Shown piece by piece: positions 37,278 to 50,047 of a DNA stretch of 64,000 nt (its first letter is position 1; each line of letters begins with the position of its first letter). This DNA is from Sesamum alatum (Eukaryota; Streptophyta; Magnoliopsida; Lamiales; Pedaliaceae): assembly GCA_034509735.1 (NCBI GenBank), contig JACGWO010000010.1, forward strand, positions 8,817,193 to 8,881,192, read 5' to 3'. A model generated the notes under the pieces. The model saw only the letters and a list, made by a program, of their open reading frames with translations. It searched no databases and was not told the DNA's origin. Position numbers and translations under genes: made by a program.

Positions 37278-37286
37278 TTATATTTT

Positions 37287-37784
37287 GGGTTAATTACATT
37301 TAGACTCATGTGAAAATGCAAAATTACACTTTCCTCTTAAAAGGTTTTGAAATTATACTTACACCCCCTCCAAAAATTATCCATTTACACCTTACCACAT
37401 TCTGTGAGAATTTAGATAAAAAAAATACTGATGTGAGCAAAAAAGTACATAAATTCTTAATTTTACCCCTTATTTAATATTTTCATGTAATAATTTTGTA
37501 CTTATAAGGAGAAAATTGTAATAATGTTAACCTCACTCCATATGTACATATCACATTTATCCCTTTATAAGTATAAAAATATACATAAAAATATTAAATG
37601 AGAGGTAAAATTAAAATTTTATGTAATTCTTTTTGTTTATGTAAGGTTTTTTCGTCCAAACCCTTGCGGAAGGGGGTGAAGTGTAAATGGAAATTTTTTA
37701 GAGAAAGTGTAAATGTAATTTCAAAAAAAAATCGAGAAAAGTGTAATTTTACATTTTTAAAGGGGATCTAAGTATAATTAACCC
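37287..37784. mobile_element. Foldback MULE MITE, family 1, copy A
   Basis: Starts GGGTTAATTACATTTAGACT and ends with the inverted counterpart (...AATTAACCC). Almost the whole 498 bp is an imperfect palindrome. A perfect 9-bp target duplication TTATATTTT lies at 37278-37286 and 37785-37793. A second copy is at 55873-56368. Confidence 0.85.
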
Positions 37785-37886
37785 TTATATTTTTGTTAAA
37801 ATGTACAAGTAAAATAATATGAAGAAGCTAAAGAATGCAAGAAGCAGACTGAGGAAAGAAGATGACCACACATCGCGTTTCTATTT

Positions 37887-38155
37887 TTTTTTTTTTAAAT
37901 GAAAGCGATGAATTATTATTAATTGAAATAAATCGATTACAATGAGTCCTGTCGAAATATCACTATCTAACGACAATTACAATAATCAAATCCTGATTAA
38001 CAATATCACATAAATTAAACCTAAACAACATCTTACTATTACAGTATACAAATAAACCTACTATGCAGTAGAAACATCAATCCATACGGATTCGAACCCA
38101 TGACCTTTAACATTATGGAGCCTCAATTTTACCAACTAAGTTAGGCCTCATCGCC
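37887..38155 (-). mobile_element. tRNA-derived SINE, copy 1
   Basis: On the minus strand the head contains a box A-like TAACTTAGTTGGTAAA and a perfect box B GGTTCGAATCC (38088-38098). The tail ends in A-rich sequence, seen as a T run just inside the left end. An 18-bp direct repeat CACATCGCGTTTCTATTT flanks it (37869-37886 and 38156-38173), the target duplication of retroposition. Body 269 bp, the same length as copy 2. Confidence 0.9.
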
Positions 38156-38379
38156 CACATCGCGTTTCTATTTGTAAACTCGGTTTACGTTTTTGTTTTC
38201 TTAATTTTTAGTGTTGAGTTCATTTATTGAGCTGGTAGATTTCTTTGAGTAGTTACTACGAGTCACTGTATAAGCTTATCTTCTTCATTTCTCAACATAA
38301 CACATAAGATTTTTCCTCACATTTCAGCACCTCCCATCCAGCCCAATGCAATTTTCTGGGAAAAATACGAGCAACCTTA

Positions 38380-38610
38380 TGTGATATTGCAAATGTTTAA
38401 ATTATTTCCTTATAAAAAATAAATAGCAGCTTACCTCCCTCTGTTTTTTAAAATGAATCAATTTATCTCTCCGTATTTTTTAAAATGGAGACAGGAGGTA
38501 AATTGCTCCATTTAAAGAGCACAAGAAGGTAAATTGTTATTCTTCTTTTTTATATGGGGATAATTTGCTCATTTACAATATTATAGGAAGATAAATTGTA
38601 TCAAACCCGC
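38380..38610. repeat. Possible MITE with repeated 'taaatt' arms
   Basis: Arms containing 'acctccctctgttttttaa' and their inverted counterpart 'aaaatggagacaggaggta' form an imperfect inverted repeat. Ends and target duplication were not resolved. Confidence 0.3.
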
Positions 38611-38699
38611 AATTTTCTTGCCGTAGAGCATGATCGCCACAAGAATTTGTTTAAACATCCATTCCAATTGTAGCAAATATTATCTTTGGTGGTTTGAAA

Positions 38700-39122
38700 G
38701 GGTAACAGCCACCTCCCCTGAAATTTGATATAATTATAAATATCTCTAGTTGTTTGAAAAATTATAAATACCCTCCTAAGGTTTGTAATTTTTAACCAAA
38801 TGCATGAAATTGATCATTTTGCCCTTGATTTTTTTATTAAAATTATTAATAAAATCAGTCAAGACAAATTGCATTATTGCTCCTCTATATAAAATTCTTA
38901 ACAATCTCTCCCTGCGCATTGTAGTCCAAAAAATTTTTAAGAATTAAATAAAAAATAATTCAGTACATAAGGGCATTTTGGTTTGTTCACCCATAAAAAC
39001 GGATGAAAATGGGTTATTTGTTAGACGATTACAACCCTAAGAAGGGTAATTATAATTTTTCAAACAACGAGAAAGTATTTATAATTATGCCAAATCTCAG
39101 AAAAGGTAGCTATAATTTACCC
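38700..39122. mobile_element. Foldback MULE MITE, family 2, copy A
   Basis: Begins GGGTAACAG and ends AATTTACCC, with long inverted arms of about 100 bp containing 'gaaaaattataaatacc' on one side and its complement on the other. Flanking 9-mers GGTTTGAAA and GGATTGACA agree at 7 of 9 positions. The interior includes 'cgcattgtagtccaaaa', shared with the copies at 55206-55603 and 62160-63350. Confidence 0.75.
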
Positions 39123-40491
39123 GGATTGACAACATGCAGTAAGGTAAAAAGCACACTTTTAAATAGCTGCAATCGTCTTCCAAGTAATAAAATAACCTTC
39201 CTCCAACTGTTTGTATATGAGTCCAATATACTATAAGATGGAGCCAAATAGGCCAGCATTTGATAAAACGCCACATTGAAGATGTAGGGCCTGACAACAG
39301 TATCAGCAAATTCAGATCGATACAAAATTTTTTAGACGTTACCTCATTCAAAGTAGGCATATCACACATCCTCTTTTTTGTTTCCTCATCTAATATTCAG
39401 CCCTTGAGGTATTAGTTTGAATAAGAAAATTAGTATAAGATAATATATTGTTTAGTTTATTGTATTAATTATTATTATACTTGTAAAATTTATACCCCCA
39501 AAGGTGGTATTATAAGTTATCATGTAATTTGAACAACAATAAATGCAATGGGCAAAAATCCATCTTACCCTCAAATAATAGTGGAGCAGGTGTCATTGAT
39601 AGGTGATGGAGATAAAATATATTACATTAGCAAATTACCAAAATACCCTCAAATGTATATATATTTACCGAAATGCCATCGGAGGTGGTTATTGTTAGTG
39701 GTTAATTAGTGGGGTGGAGCCAAATTACCATGGTGCCCCTGAAAGATTAGATTACAGCCGTTAGATTGAAGGCGGTTGGAGGGTAAAATAGTATTTATAC
39801 CCCCTCATTTACTATAAATAGGCCATCAAAATCCTATGTAAAGATAGTGTTTACTATTTTGAGAAATTCACAGTTGGGAAGAGCTCTCAAGTTTCTTGAC
39901 TCGCGACGCCGTTTTGTGTAATTGTGCTTGGATCTACTACTTCCCGAATTACATCCCATCAGGTAGGCTAATGGATAATTTTGTCATCCAACACAAACAA
40001 ATACAATAAAATAAACACTTCACAGATTTTTATCAGAATTTAATGATATATGTGTAAGTAATTAAACAACTTACAATTTATACAGAATTTTTTTATCATT
40101 AATTTAGTTCATGATAATCTTATCATTCGTTTAATTCCGTTCTCAAAGTAAACGATGCCTCGAGTTATAATTAACATCATCAAAATCAGCCAAGGTTTGA
40201 TGCTCGGACTGTCCCAAAATATGCTGAAAATGCCTTACGTCTGTCTACCTATTAATTTTGTTGCATATGAATACGATTCTTCACCCTTTTCTTCTTGACT
40301 TGCGAGTGGAACGATTTTGTATTACTATCACCCTTCACAATCCTGCTTGTCATTGAAAATCTTTTTCGCACGTTAGAGCTTGTTTCAGCGTTGAGGTGGT
40401 CTATTCATGAATCATGCCATCTTCTCTAGGGTTTTCCCTTACAACTTCTCATGACAGTCAAATTTTCATGAAACAAAATAACGATATAATA
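39123..40491. other. Intergenic DNA with a TATA-bearing LTR-like stretch
   Basis: No gene. 39405-39960 has LTR-like promoter layout: TATAAATA at 39813-39820 followed by a leader-like stretch. I could not find matching TG...CA ends with a target duplication, so a solo LTR is only a suggestion. Confidence 0.3.
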
Positions 40492-40500
40492 TATTTAGTT

Positions 40501-40961
40501 GGATTAAATATAATTTTTGTTTTGTATCTTTTACATTTTGATATTTTAGTTCTTTATCTTTTTAGAATAGCAAATAGGTCCTGTAATTCTTTATTTTTTC
40601 GCGATTTTGGTCCTTTAGTCGCCGGAGTTTGCAAATATTACAGGATTTTTATTTTTTGATTTGGGGCTTTTGTTCCTGTTGGTTAATTTAATGGACCAAA
40701 ATCGCGAAAAATTATAAGTTACAGGACCTATTTGCTACACTAAAAAGATAAATGGTTAAAACGTCAAAATATAAAAGATATAGGATGAAAATTTGGTTCT
40801 ATGCTGGCAGGAATTTGACCAATGGGAACAAAAGGCCCATATTAAAAAATATTCCAGTAACATTTGCAAACTCCGGTGATTGACCTATTTGCTACCCTAG
40901 AAAGATAAAGGACTAAAACGCCAAAATTCAAAATGTACAGGACGAAAATGCATTTAAAGCC
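40501..40961. mobile_element. Foldback MULE MITE, family 3
   Basis: The left arm (GGATTAAATATAATTTTTG... 'agcaaataggtcctgtaa' ... 'cgccggagtttgcaaat') and the right arm are inverted copies. Flanking 9-mers TATTTAGTT (40492-40500) and TATTTAGTG (40962-40970) differ at one position. No coding content. Confidence 0.75.
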
Positions 40962-40974
40962 TATTTAGTGTTAT

Positions 40975-41245
40975 CTATATCTATACTATTATATAAAAGA
41001 AACTCCTTTTTTACTCACAAATTGAGGTTAATGATACTGTCGCACTACTTTTTTCTAATATAAAAAATAACCCTCAACTGATATAATAACTACTTTATTC
41101 AACTTTTCAAATTTTATACTAGTTGATAAATTAATTTTTTCTTTCTTTCCTTCTTTTGTTTTATTAATGTGATGTGTTAGTTTATATATTTTATTTTTTT
41201 TATAATATATTTTAAAGCATAAAAATTTATTTATTATATACACAC
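40975..41245. repeat. Helitron-like repeat, copy 1
   Basis: Begins TCTATACTATTATATAAAAG, a start typical of many plant Helitrons. It shares further text ('gttagtttatatatttta', 'tttatttattatata') with 63570-63790. No clear 3' hairpin plus CTRR end was identified. Confidence 0.4.
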
Positions 41246-41447
41246 AGGAATGACATGTCACGACTAACAATTAGAAGAGGGTTATGGTCAGACTGACATA
41301 TGAGTCAAATGACTTACATCAATGCTTTGAAACACATCAAGTCATGCCCTCAAGAAAAAATGACCTTACCACACACACACACACACCTATCCATCCATGT
41401 GTATTGGGCGCCATCAAAACCAATATATAACATGCTGCAATCAAATA

Positions 41448-41654
41448 GGGATAAGTGCATTTTTTTGTAAAAAAATAATTAGTAAATTATCCCCTTTGAT
41501 CTTAAAATAAAGTAAATTATTTCTCTATGTTTTCCCTTGATATGGGGTAATTTGCTACATTTCTCATAACACATGGAGGTAATTTATTAATTATTTTTTC
41601 ACGTAAGAATTTTTACTCATTTCATATATCATGGGAGTAAATTGCATTTATCCC
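41448..41654. mobile_element. Small MITE with GGGATAA termini
   Basis: GGGATAAGTGCATTTTTTTG at the left and GGGATAAATGCAATTTAC (reverse complement) at the right form inverted ends around 207 bp of AT-rich DNA. Flanking 9-mers do not match. Confidence 0.5.
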
Positions 41655-42480
41655 GAACGTAATATGGTGTTAAAATCCCACAAACCAAGGGTCCGAGTCT
41701 TCAGCTAGCCTCCATACCCTATGCTCTCGATGTTGGTGTTATCGAACAAACACCACATTTTGTTGGACTTATCGTGATGTTCGATTCGTCTCAACCCATT
41801 GTCGAATACAAGTCTCGTCAAAAGCTTCATCATGAAATGGTGGAGGTCAAATCAGCTGCAGGCTTAGTGGCAGTGCGTGTTCTCCTCAAATACGGTGGCA
41901 CTTCTTTGCTTACACTAACTATTCTCCAACTGATTTGGTACGTTTCAGCTTGGCCTTGCTTTTAGCTTCCTCAAAGCCTCATTTCTATTTCGCTAGTAAC
42001 TGAGGAATTTCCTCAAACACTTGCTAGGCATTGTCGGCATTAGCATCGATCAATTCATTCTAGGAACTTGCATCTATATGGGACTCCCCTAGATAAAAAA
42101 ATTAATGCCCCACCAGTTTGTGTTCACAGCACAATCACATTAAGGCATCTTTCTATTGGAACATCCTCAGCTATTCCTGTTGGAAAATGTGTTGTGTCCT
42201 ATACCAAATCAATCTCTGTTCCACTGAATTGTCTCCATTCCCAGCCGTAGAATTTTCAGTTTCATGCACCCGTGCAGCCCGCCTAACGTTGGACTATCTT
42301 GTCTCCTTGTCCACCAATTTATAGGGTTAGGGTTATAATAATTCAAAGCATCGATTTCTTGATTTCATTAGTTTCCCCCACGAATTACATTGATCCTCAT
42401 TGGCATCTATATCCTTCACATTTTATAGATGCATGATGTAGGACAATTACATTACACTAAAATATTTGTGTTAAAACTAA
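41655..42480. other. Unclassified intergenic DNA
   Basis: Composition is closer to coding DNA between 41690 and 42320, but only short broken frames are found and no family is recognised. It may be an old retroelement or gene fragment. Confidence 0.3.
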
Positions 42481-42966
42481 AAATTTCTAATGAAAATATT
42501 CATTCATCAAAGGCCATAATGCACGGGACACTCTGAAAATTTACCCAATGCATTGTCGGACACAGACATAGCTCGAATACGTGTCGAACACGGCATAGGA
42601 TGTTTCAAAATATAAAATAAAAAAGAGAAAAAAGGGACACGGTGTCGACACATTATGGAAGAGTGTCCGACACGTTTCGGACACATTTAGTGAGTTTTTT
42701 TTATAGTTTTAAAAAGTTTTGAATTGTTTCTTTTATAAAAGAATTTTGGGCTAAATAAAAAAGCAAAAAAAAAAATAGTTCACTTTTCTCAAATTAAAAT
42801 TTTTGCGATGAAATTACTAAAAAAACTAAAGATGGTCATGATAATTTAACTAATATGGATGATTAGGAATTATTTTTATTTTGCCTTTTTAAAATAAACT
42901 AATTATATATATATATATATATATATTTTAAGTCATGTATTTTGGTTAAAAATTTAGATACAAATG

Positions 42967-43522
42967 GCGATGGCAAGGGGGCGGGTTTGGGTGGACTCAA
43001 TACTCACCCTGCCAACTCCGGGAAGGACCTGCCCCGCCCTACCCCGCCCCAGCACAAAACCCGTCGGGGCAGCTCTAACCCGGTAGATCTAATTATTTTA
43101 TATTTTTTATTGGTTTTATAATTCTTTTTTTAAAAAAAAATTAATATATCAATTACAAATAAAATTGTTCATGGTCTAACTCAAATTCAAGTAAAAATAA
43201 ATTCAAGTACAAATAAAATTGTTAATAATAAAACAATCTAAACAATTCATATCGATTATACATCAGTAAATATTTCTTCGTTTTTCTCATTGTTAAGTAT
43301 TGTTGGACAATTTTTCATCAATTGTTGAACAAGTACATGACAATAAATAAATTAAATGATATAATATTTTATTAATTGTTTGTTCTATCATGATAAAGAA
43401 AAAAATATATATATATATAAACAGGTAAAGGACCGGGGACCCGCCCCGGCTTCAATTTTTTGGGACCCGGACCGCCCCATTAGGGTCAGATTTTCTCGGG
43501 TCCGGATTGAATTGACACCCCT
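42967..43522 (-). mobile_element. hAT-type MITE with GC-rich ends, copy A
   Basis: Inverted relative of the element at 59315-59922. The right end reads (reverse complement) TAGGGGTGTCAATTCAATCC; the left end is eroded (TGGCGATGGCAAGGGGGCGG). Both ends are strongly GC-rich (runs like CCCGCCCC) and the centre is AT-rich. It lies in AT-rich sequence that itself has repeats of the type 'gtccgacacg'. Confidence 0.7.
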
Positions 43523-43639
43523 AAATATAAGACATGCTTATTTTATATTTTATCTTGATATTTTTCATATTGTATATTTCAATTTTATGAAAAATTTAGA
43601 ATCTATATATATATAAAATATTTTATATATAGCCCTGTT

Positions 43640-43918
43640 AGTGCCGTGTCTTGTCCTAATTTTTTAAATTTTTTGTGTCGCAATATCCTTGTCCATTCAT
43701 CATAGATCAAAGGTACTAATTAATGAGTTTAGCCCATGTATTTATAGACTTACAATGAAGGAGACCTAATCTAAGAATTTGACTAGGAAAAAACTCAGCT
43801 ACGAAAGAATTATAATTTATTATAGAATCCTAATTGATATTAGAACTACTATAATATTCCTATCTAAATATATATTATTTATTATTACCGTTTCTATATT
43901 CCTTGTTGATCACAACAT
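43640..43918 (-). mobile_element. Copia-like LTR fragment with polypurine tract
   Basis: On the minus strand a purine tract CAGCGGGGAGAAA precedes TGTTGTGATCAACAAGG, a plausible 3' LTR start. The sequence then runs to a TATAAATA about 180 bases in. The far end is lost. Degenerate internal sequence may continue to about 45100, with weak hints of integrase-like residues but no secure domain. Confidence 0.4.
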
Positions 43919-44205
43919 TTCTCCCCGCTGAGAAGAAGTGATAATGAGTGTAATACTAAAATAATATTGGATTATAGCTCAAAGGTCTAATAATAATCAG
44001 CACTAAAGAGAAGGGGGAACGAGAATGAGCAATTTGTGGAAGATAACAAATCCTTCAATCAAAATATGTTTCATTAATGTAACTCGTACACCTTTGTTAT
44101 CATAGGCAAAAATAAAAAAGAGGCTTGGAAGATCTCGTTGAACCATTAGATCCTCCATACAAGAAATTGATTTAGTATTAAAACTAAATGGTATATTAAG
44201 TAAAA

Positions 44206-44487
44206 GGGCTAATTACATTTTACACCCCTGATCTATATTTTATTTACACAAACCACCTTTGCCTTTTGTATAGTTACAGAATTTACTCTTGATAACCAAA
44301 AAATAGAGGTAGTTTGTGTAATAATGTCGATACTTTTGAGGGGTGTCAGTGTAATTTTCTAAAAAAATAGGGTGGTTTGTGTAAATGATGCTTACTTTTC
44401 TTAGTGGATGTATGCGTAATTATTCAAAAAGCAGGGGTGATTTGTGTAAACAGACCATAGATTAAGGGGTATAAATGTAATTATCCC
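44206..44487. mobile_element. MULE-type MITE, family 4
   Basis: Ends GGGCTAATTACATTTTACAC and (reverse complement) GGGATAATTACATTTATACC are inverted repeats around 282 bp. Flanking 9-mers TAAGTAAAA and GACGTAAAA agree at 6 of 9 positions. The interior repeats 'ggtttgtgtaa' in both orientations. Confidence 0.6.
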
Positions 44488-44499
44488 GACGTAAAAATG

Positions 44500-45695
44500 C
44501 ATAAGGTCTAGACTAAAAAATATAAAGTGTAAGCATGAGGCTTAGAGATTGAAAATTTGATAGAAAGATCACGAGTAATAGGTAAATCAATAATATCAGC
44601 AACAACATTCGGAATCTGATCAACAGAAAAATCAATATTAGATTTTTTATGGACGTATAACATCAAGATCTAGTGGTGAAACGTCTCCAGTGACCACCAT
44701 TGAATCGGGAACCAACGGATCATCAATTGCAGGAGACTCGAATAGGTGAACAACATCAGGTTATAACACTTTTTGGTATGGTCATTTGGGCACAAAATTA
44801 GACCATGAGGTAATGACGAACACTTATCCAATATAGGGTCCCTAAGGTGCTCTCGTGTAACAGGATTTAATAGGAAAGATCGACCATCATGGTGAAAGAT
44901 ATAAGTATTAGTTTGTGCAAATTATCGAACATGAATAGTAGATGTCCAAGGATATCCTACCAAAATATATGCAAACTTAATGGGAAACATGCCACTACAA
45001 AACATGAGTTGAATATGCAGTTATGTACCGAATTGAATAGGTACATAACAACGTTCAATAACTTAAAAACTCTTCATACCATGCCATTATGAATCAATAA
45101 AGATTTGGATGGACTAGATGGTAAAGTGTAAGCTGTAAAAAAAGGACCAAGTCACAATATTTACGAGAGTAGAATGTTTAATATCAATTTTACCAACATA
45201 ATTAGAACATCTTTGAAAGGTATGAAAATTACAAATGGGTTCTAGCCTTCAAAAAAAAAAAAAAAAAGAAAAAAGAAAATTACAAATGGGTTCCCAAACA
45301 AGAAGGGGATAACTTGAGTTGGAAAAATTACAACGGGGTTTCTGAGTCAAGTTCAATTAATTACATCTTGGTCTACTCTTTCTTGTAGTTTCATCAATCT
45401 TCAAAGACAACCCACGAACAAACAAATGATTGGTAATCCAAGTAGAAAAATATAGAAAAAATATTTGAACAAAAAACTTTTGAAATTAGAACATAAATAA
45501 CTAAATGAATATTTAGTTAAAATGTTGAAAAATGGGATATATTTTCAAAAAAAAATGTTAAAAAAACTCTATTTTTTAATTAAATTTTTTTCTCCAACTT
45601 TATTCAAGTTTTTTTTTTTTTTTTTTTTGAAAATTCAAGAAGTTCAATATATTCACAAAAGTTGTGTTTTTACGTCATTGATCAATATTATTTAA
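44500..45695. other. Degenerate retroelement-like and AT-rich DNA
   Basis: 44640-45100 has weak minus-strand protein-like composition but many breaks, and nothing that I can name. The rest is AT-rich with A and T runs (about 45251-45266 and 45611-45629). Confidence 0.3.
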
Positions 45696-45699
45696 GTAA

Positions 45700-46172
45700 G
45701 AAAAAATTACAGCTACGTCTTCTGAGGTTTGATACAATTACAAATACCCCTCGTCGTTTGAGAAATTAAAAGTAACCCCATTAAATTAAAAATGATTATG
45801 TAGTCCTTAGATGGTAAGGTACAAATTATTACTTTAATTTTGCTGAATTTTTTTTGCTTTTTTAAAAAAATGTTTGAGAAAATATAAAAAAAAATTGAGG
45901 ATGGGCAAAATAAATCATCCATATGGCATATTAGTCAATTAAAGTATTTTAGAAATTTAATATATATATATATATATAAAAATTTAATTTATAATCGAAA
46001 AGGGTATTTGATCAATTCACCACAGAAAATGAATAGAAACCTACCGGAGGCTAACTTAATGAGTCGTTGTTAGACGGATATTAAAATCAGGAAAGTATTT
46101 ATAATTTCAGAAACAACGAGAGATATTTGTGATTATGTCAAATCGAGAGAGATGGTTGTAATTTACCTTTTA
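45700..46172. repeat. Foldback MITE family 2, diverged copy
   Basis: The left part ('tctgaggtttgatacaattacaaatacccc') and right part ('agtatttataatttcagaaacaacgag', 'tggttgtaattta') correspond to the inverted arms of the family at 38700 and 55206. The centre has diverged and contains a TA microsatellite at about 45960-45980. Confidence 0.5.
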
Positions 46173-46540
46173 AATAATTTGCTCAATTGAAAATACTTCC
46201 AATTAAAAACAAGTATACTTTTAAAAATTTATATGAAAGGGACCAAATTATAATTGAAAATTAAAAGTGGGGAATTAAAACAATATTTTGCAAACAAGCA
46301 AAAGAATTATAAGAGTAACATGAGAAAATCACATCTCCAAGAAACTAATTAAAAGTGAATTGAGAAAATGGACTATATTAAAGTTGAACTCAAATATCAA
46401 GAATTAAAATAAATTTTACCCCGGATTCATTAGTCTTGTGGTAACTGTCCTTGATTGAGAAACCTTTACGTGAAAATGAAGAGTTGAATATTAATTTACT
46501 TGTTTTTTATGTTACAGATGCCAATAATAAGTGGAATTTG

Positions 46541-46809
46541 GCCAATTACGCCTAACTCAATTGGCAAAGTTAAAGCTCCATGACCTTGAAGGTCATGTGT
46601 TCGAACTCCATCAAATGCATGGAATGTTACTCTACTGTATAATAGGTGTAGATCTTTCCACTGTATAATCAGTAGGTTGTGTTTAAATTGTTGATCAGAA
46701 TATAACTATTTTAATTATTTTTGTTCAAATATTAATATCCGACAGAACAGATTGTAATGAATTTTTTTCAATATTTAATAATATTTCATCATCTTCACTT
46801 AAAAAAAAG
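46541..46809 (+). mobile_element. tRNA-derived SINE, copy 2
   Basis: The plus-strand head has box A-like TAACTCAATTGGCAAAG (about 46553) and a box B variant TGTTCGAACTCC (about 46598). The 3' part matches copy 1 (CCGACAG, 'attgtaatgaatttttttca', then an A tail). An 11-bp direct repeat AGTGGAATTTG flanks it at 46530-46540 and 46810-46820. Body 269 bp. Confidence 0.9.
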
Positions 46810-47305
46810 AGTGGAATTTGAGTACACAATTGAGAATCAACTTCCACCCAAAATCACCAAATCAAAAATAATAAATAAATTAATTAATTAATAAAAGCCA
46901 CCCAAAATCATTCAAATGATTAAAGCCTTCCCTCAGAAATCATGTTGAAGATGCCGATTTCTCTTTGATGGTAGCATACAAGCAATGGTAAGTGTTATGT
47001 TAAATAATATGCATACTGGGATGCTATCAAGAGACAGGAAAAAACAAGGTTCATCACTGAAAGCCGACACGTTTTGGAACGAGACTGTACAAATGACATG
47101 ACAAGTATAATACATTATTCGCATATAAACCATCCATATCCTTCTAATTCCTATTACTTAATACCCAGAAGAGTCCACTACTGCACCCACATAACTACAA
47201 AAATAAACCCTGTTCCCATGCTATTGTTGGAAAGGAAATAGGAATAGGATATGCTGCTAGCTAGCTATACACATGGAACAAATTACCAGAAACGATGCAG
47301 GAAAA

Positions 47306-49044
47306 TCAACGAAGTTTGTTTTGAGCAACAGCCTGGCACAGTTCATCCTCATAGAACAGGACTCTATTGGAAGCCAATGATTTGCAGATAGGTTTTTGTA
47401 GAACTGATGGCACCAAACACTTTGAAGAAAATGAAGACTCCTGGAAGAGAACAGCTGCAATTTGCCTCATCTCAGTGAACTTTAAGCGAGAGGGGGGACG
47501 AGGTCCATGCTTAGGTGCCTTGGGTGCATGTGGGCTTGTGATCCACATTCCTTTTCCACCTCCCTTGCTGCAAATGGTTTTTGGTTAGATCAAGACACGG
47601 TCAATATATGTCATGGACTTCATGATGGATGGGACGAGATGCGTACCTCATAAAAGGCCAGTGATCAGTTGGGAGTGGAGTCATTGTATTCAGCATCTCT
47701 TGTCTTGTTCTATCTGGAGTTGTGTAATTAAAGTGGAATTGTCTTGCTATAATAACCTTTTTCAATCAAATAAAGGAGGTCATGTTATTTTTTTATCATT
47801 ATCAGGGGCATAGAGAAAGAGGGAAGAATTGGGTATGAAACTTACTGCCTTCCTGATTTTCTGAGAGACATGAAAAACTGCTCTAAGTTGATCATGGTGG
47901 AGGTGGCAAAGTATTTTGACCTTAATGATACAATATAAACCAGTCAGACAGAAATCTCAACAATCAGGCAAAGGGAGCCAGAAATGACAAATGATTAAAT
48001 GAACAGAGTAATGCCAAGTGACAAAAGTCATTCAGTACAGTATAACCCCAAAAAACCTTCCACAAATTCTACCAGATCGAGAGACAGAGAGAGAGAGAGA
48101 GTCTTCTTTAGTCAAATAGTTAAATACCACTAGAAAAGTGAAACTAAGAAAACCAATGGAGCAGAGAACGAGTTCCAATATATGAAATCTCGCTAAAGGA
48201 ACATCTCAGCAATCAAAAAGAAAAAAGAGGAAGAGTGCAAAGAGATATGTCAGGACTACTGATCAGCATTATACTCTGATTTTCAAACAGGAAACTTCTG
48301 AACATACACTTTCAAAAATCATAACCAATGTTAAGTGAAAAGTGTTTTGCAAGAACTCACGAACGGAAACATCCATTTAAATGTTGAAAAGCTATCATGC
48401 AAATGTATCATGATCAGCACACAGTTAAGTTTAAACAGGTGGAGTTCAGACTAGAGTTGATTAATAACAAATACATCCTGGAACTCTCCATATAAACAAA
48501 AACAAACTGGCAATATTCTCCACATCTAAGGAAAAAGAGGAGGATAGGTCCAGATATCAGGAGTCCTAAACTACTATATAAAACATCTAACATGTTACAA
48601 AGAACACAAATTTAAATATCATAGTGAAGCTCAGGGGAAGATGTTAAATACCAGTAAATCAATGGGGAGAGATTCTAGCCTGGACTCTGACTCAAATTCT
48701 TCAGCCCGAGGGGTCTTCGGGGTGCTCTGTAAATTATTCTGACTGAATACATCAGGGGATCCAATTACTGGAGCAAACTGGAACCTTACAGGCGATAAAA
48801 GTGTGGGGCTTTTATCAGTGCTTTTGTTTATATGAATCTCAGAATTGTCCCCCCCAGACTGCTTCGCATTCAAAACCGCAACTCTTTTCTTCCCAAGATC
48901 TGTACACGGTTTAGATGCCGATGCCTTGCTATTTCGTAGCTGGGCAAGCGCACCAGGCTTCAAATACTTATTTTTTGCGTTTCTTGACTGCCTTTTCTGT
49001 CTCCCAGTTCTCGGTTGCCTGCCATTTGGAGACACCTTCCCCAT
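47306..49044 (-). CDS. F-box protein, At4g35930 type
   Basis: A plant F-box protein, expected to be the substrate adaptor of an SCF ubiquitin ligase through SKP1/ASK binding; the substrate is unknown. Coding exons (minus): 49044-48652, 47920-47846, 47756-47647, 47567-47306, all GT-AG and in phase, giving 279 residues. The N-terminus M-G-K-V-S-P-N-G is basic and disordered, with K-Y-L-K-P-G-A-L-A-Q-L-R. The F-box lies at about 120-165 (L-E-S-L-P-I-D-L-L, then V-K-I-L-C-H-L-H-H-D-Q-L-R-A-V-F-H-V-S). The C-terminus carries S-P-H-A-P-K-A-P-K-H-G-P-R-P-P and ends V-L-F-Y-E-D-E-L-C-Q-A-V-A-Q-N-K-L, a conserved end for this family. The start is supported by this N-terminus and by an acceptor one base upstream of the ATG. 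Nothing is broken. The protein is more basic than typical LRR or Kelch F-box proteins and has no such repeats. Confidence 0.93.
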
Positions 49045-49700
49045 GCTATAGGCTCCTTTCTTTACAAATGAACTTTAATCAACTCCCGAAACCTCCTTAT
49101 TGCAAGGCCGCAGCTTTTATTTTGTTACCTTTAACTGTTTGAATCACAGAGAAAAATACACAAAACGAGTCAATTCAACAAAACCAGAGTAGGCTTCTGC
49201 ATAACCAACAAGAGCAGAATATCAAAAACTCCATATACAAATATTCATCATCAAACAACGCAATAACCGAATCTTAATTAAAAAAAAATTTAAAAAAAAA
49301 AAAGGCCATTAATAAGGACAACAAACCCTAGCCTGCCGTCAAGACATGGAGCCAACAATGGAACTTGATAGCACAGATGCAAAACTAGCCACACAAACAA
49401 TGAAGTCCTAAAAATGAAAAATCACAGCTAAAAAACTCAACAAAAATGAAAATCCAACAACATTACCACAACAATACTGAGATGATGATAACAAAACCAC
49501 ACAATTAAAAACATTACTGACCTTGGAAATCACGGCATAATCAGTTGAGCAAGACAATAAAAATCGGAGCAGCTTCGAGGAGTAAATCAAAAAATGAAAA
49601 ATACGGCGAGCAGAGAGAGAGAGAGAAGGGGGGGAAAAAGAGGAGGGAAATGAGAGAAAGGCGAAGGCAGGCTAGGGTTTTTGGTTGTTGGGAACAAAAT
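49045..49700 (-). promoter_or_regulatory. 5' UTR intron and leader of the F-box gene
   Basis: A donor GTCAGT at 49521 and the acceptor TATAG just before the ATG define a 5' UTR intron of about 476 bases (49521-49046). The untranslated exon upstream contains a CT/GA run (about 49615-49640). A telo-box-like AAACCCTAG (about 49672-49680 in the opposite orientation) lies near the likely transcription start. Confidence 0.6.
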
Positions 49701-49939
49701 TTGAATGATGTTTGGATAGTGAATTTGCCCGCCAATTTTTGGATCAACAGTTACCAAATTCAATACAATAACCGCAGAAAATGGGGCCACGTGAGCACAC
49801 CCTCGCCTTCTCATTGGCCCAAGCGTTACGGTGCCCTCCCTGCAGAGAATCCTATGCTACTCTGTCCCTGCCATAGATTCCGGGCGATAGATTTACATGG
49901 GGCCCACTTTATTATTATTATTATTATCTATGCTAATAT

Positions 49940-50042
49940 CTATATCTATATCTATTTTATACTAATCTATACTATTATATAAAACATCATTATATATACT
50001 ATTATATAAAGCAAATTATGTCTTAACTAATAAATGGCAATT
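49940..50042. repeat. Helitron-like 5' sequence, interrupted
   Basis: TCTATACTATTATATAAAAC and a second TATACTATTATATAAAGC occur here. Sequence of the same AT-rich type continues on the far side of the gag element (53531-53650), so that element may have inserted into a Helitron-like repeat. Confidence 0.35.
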
Positions 50043-50047
50043 ACTTA

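Noticed and set aside
38081..38150. A tRNA gene (box A and box B present on the minus strand)
   Set aside because: No complete acceptor stem or full cloverleaf could be drawn, and an A tail with 18-bp target duplications shows that it is a SINE.
41690..42330. Possible captured gene exon
   Set aside because: Codon-like composition but only short broken frames and no recognisable family, so it was not called as a gene.
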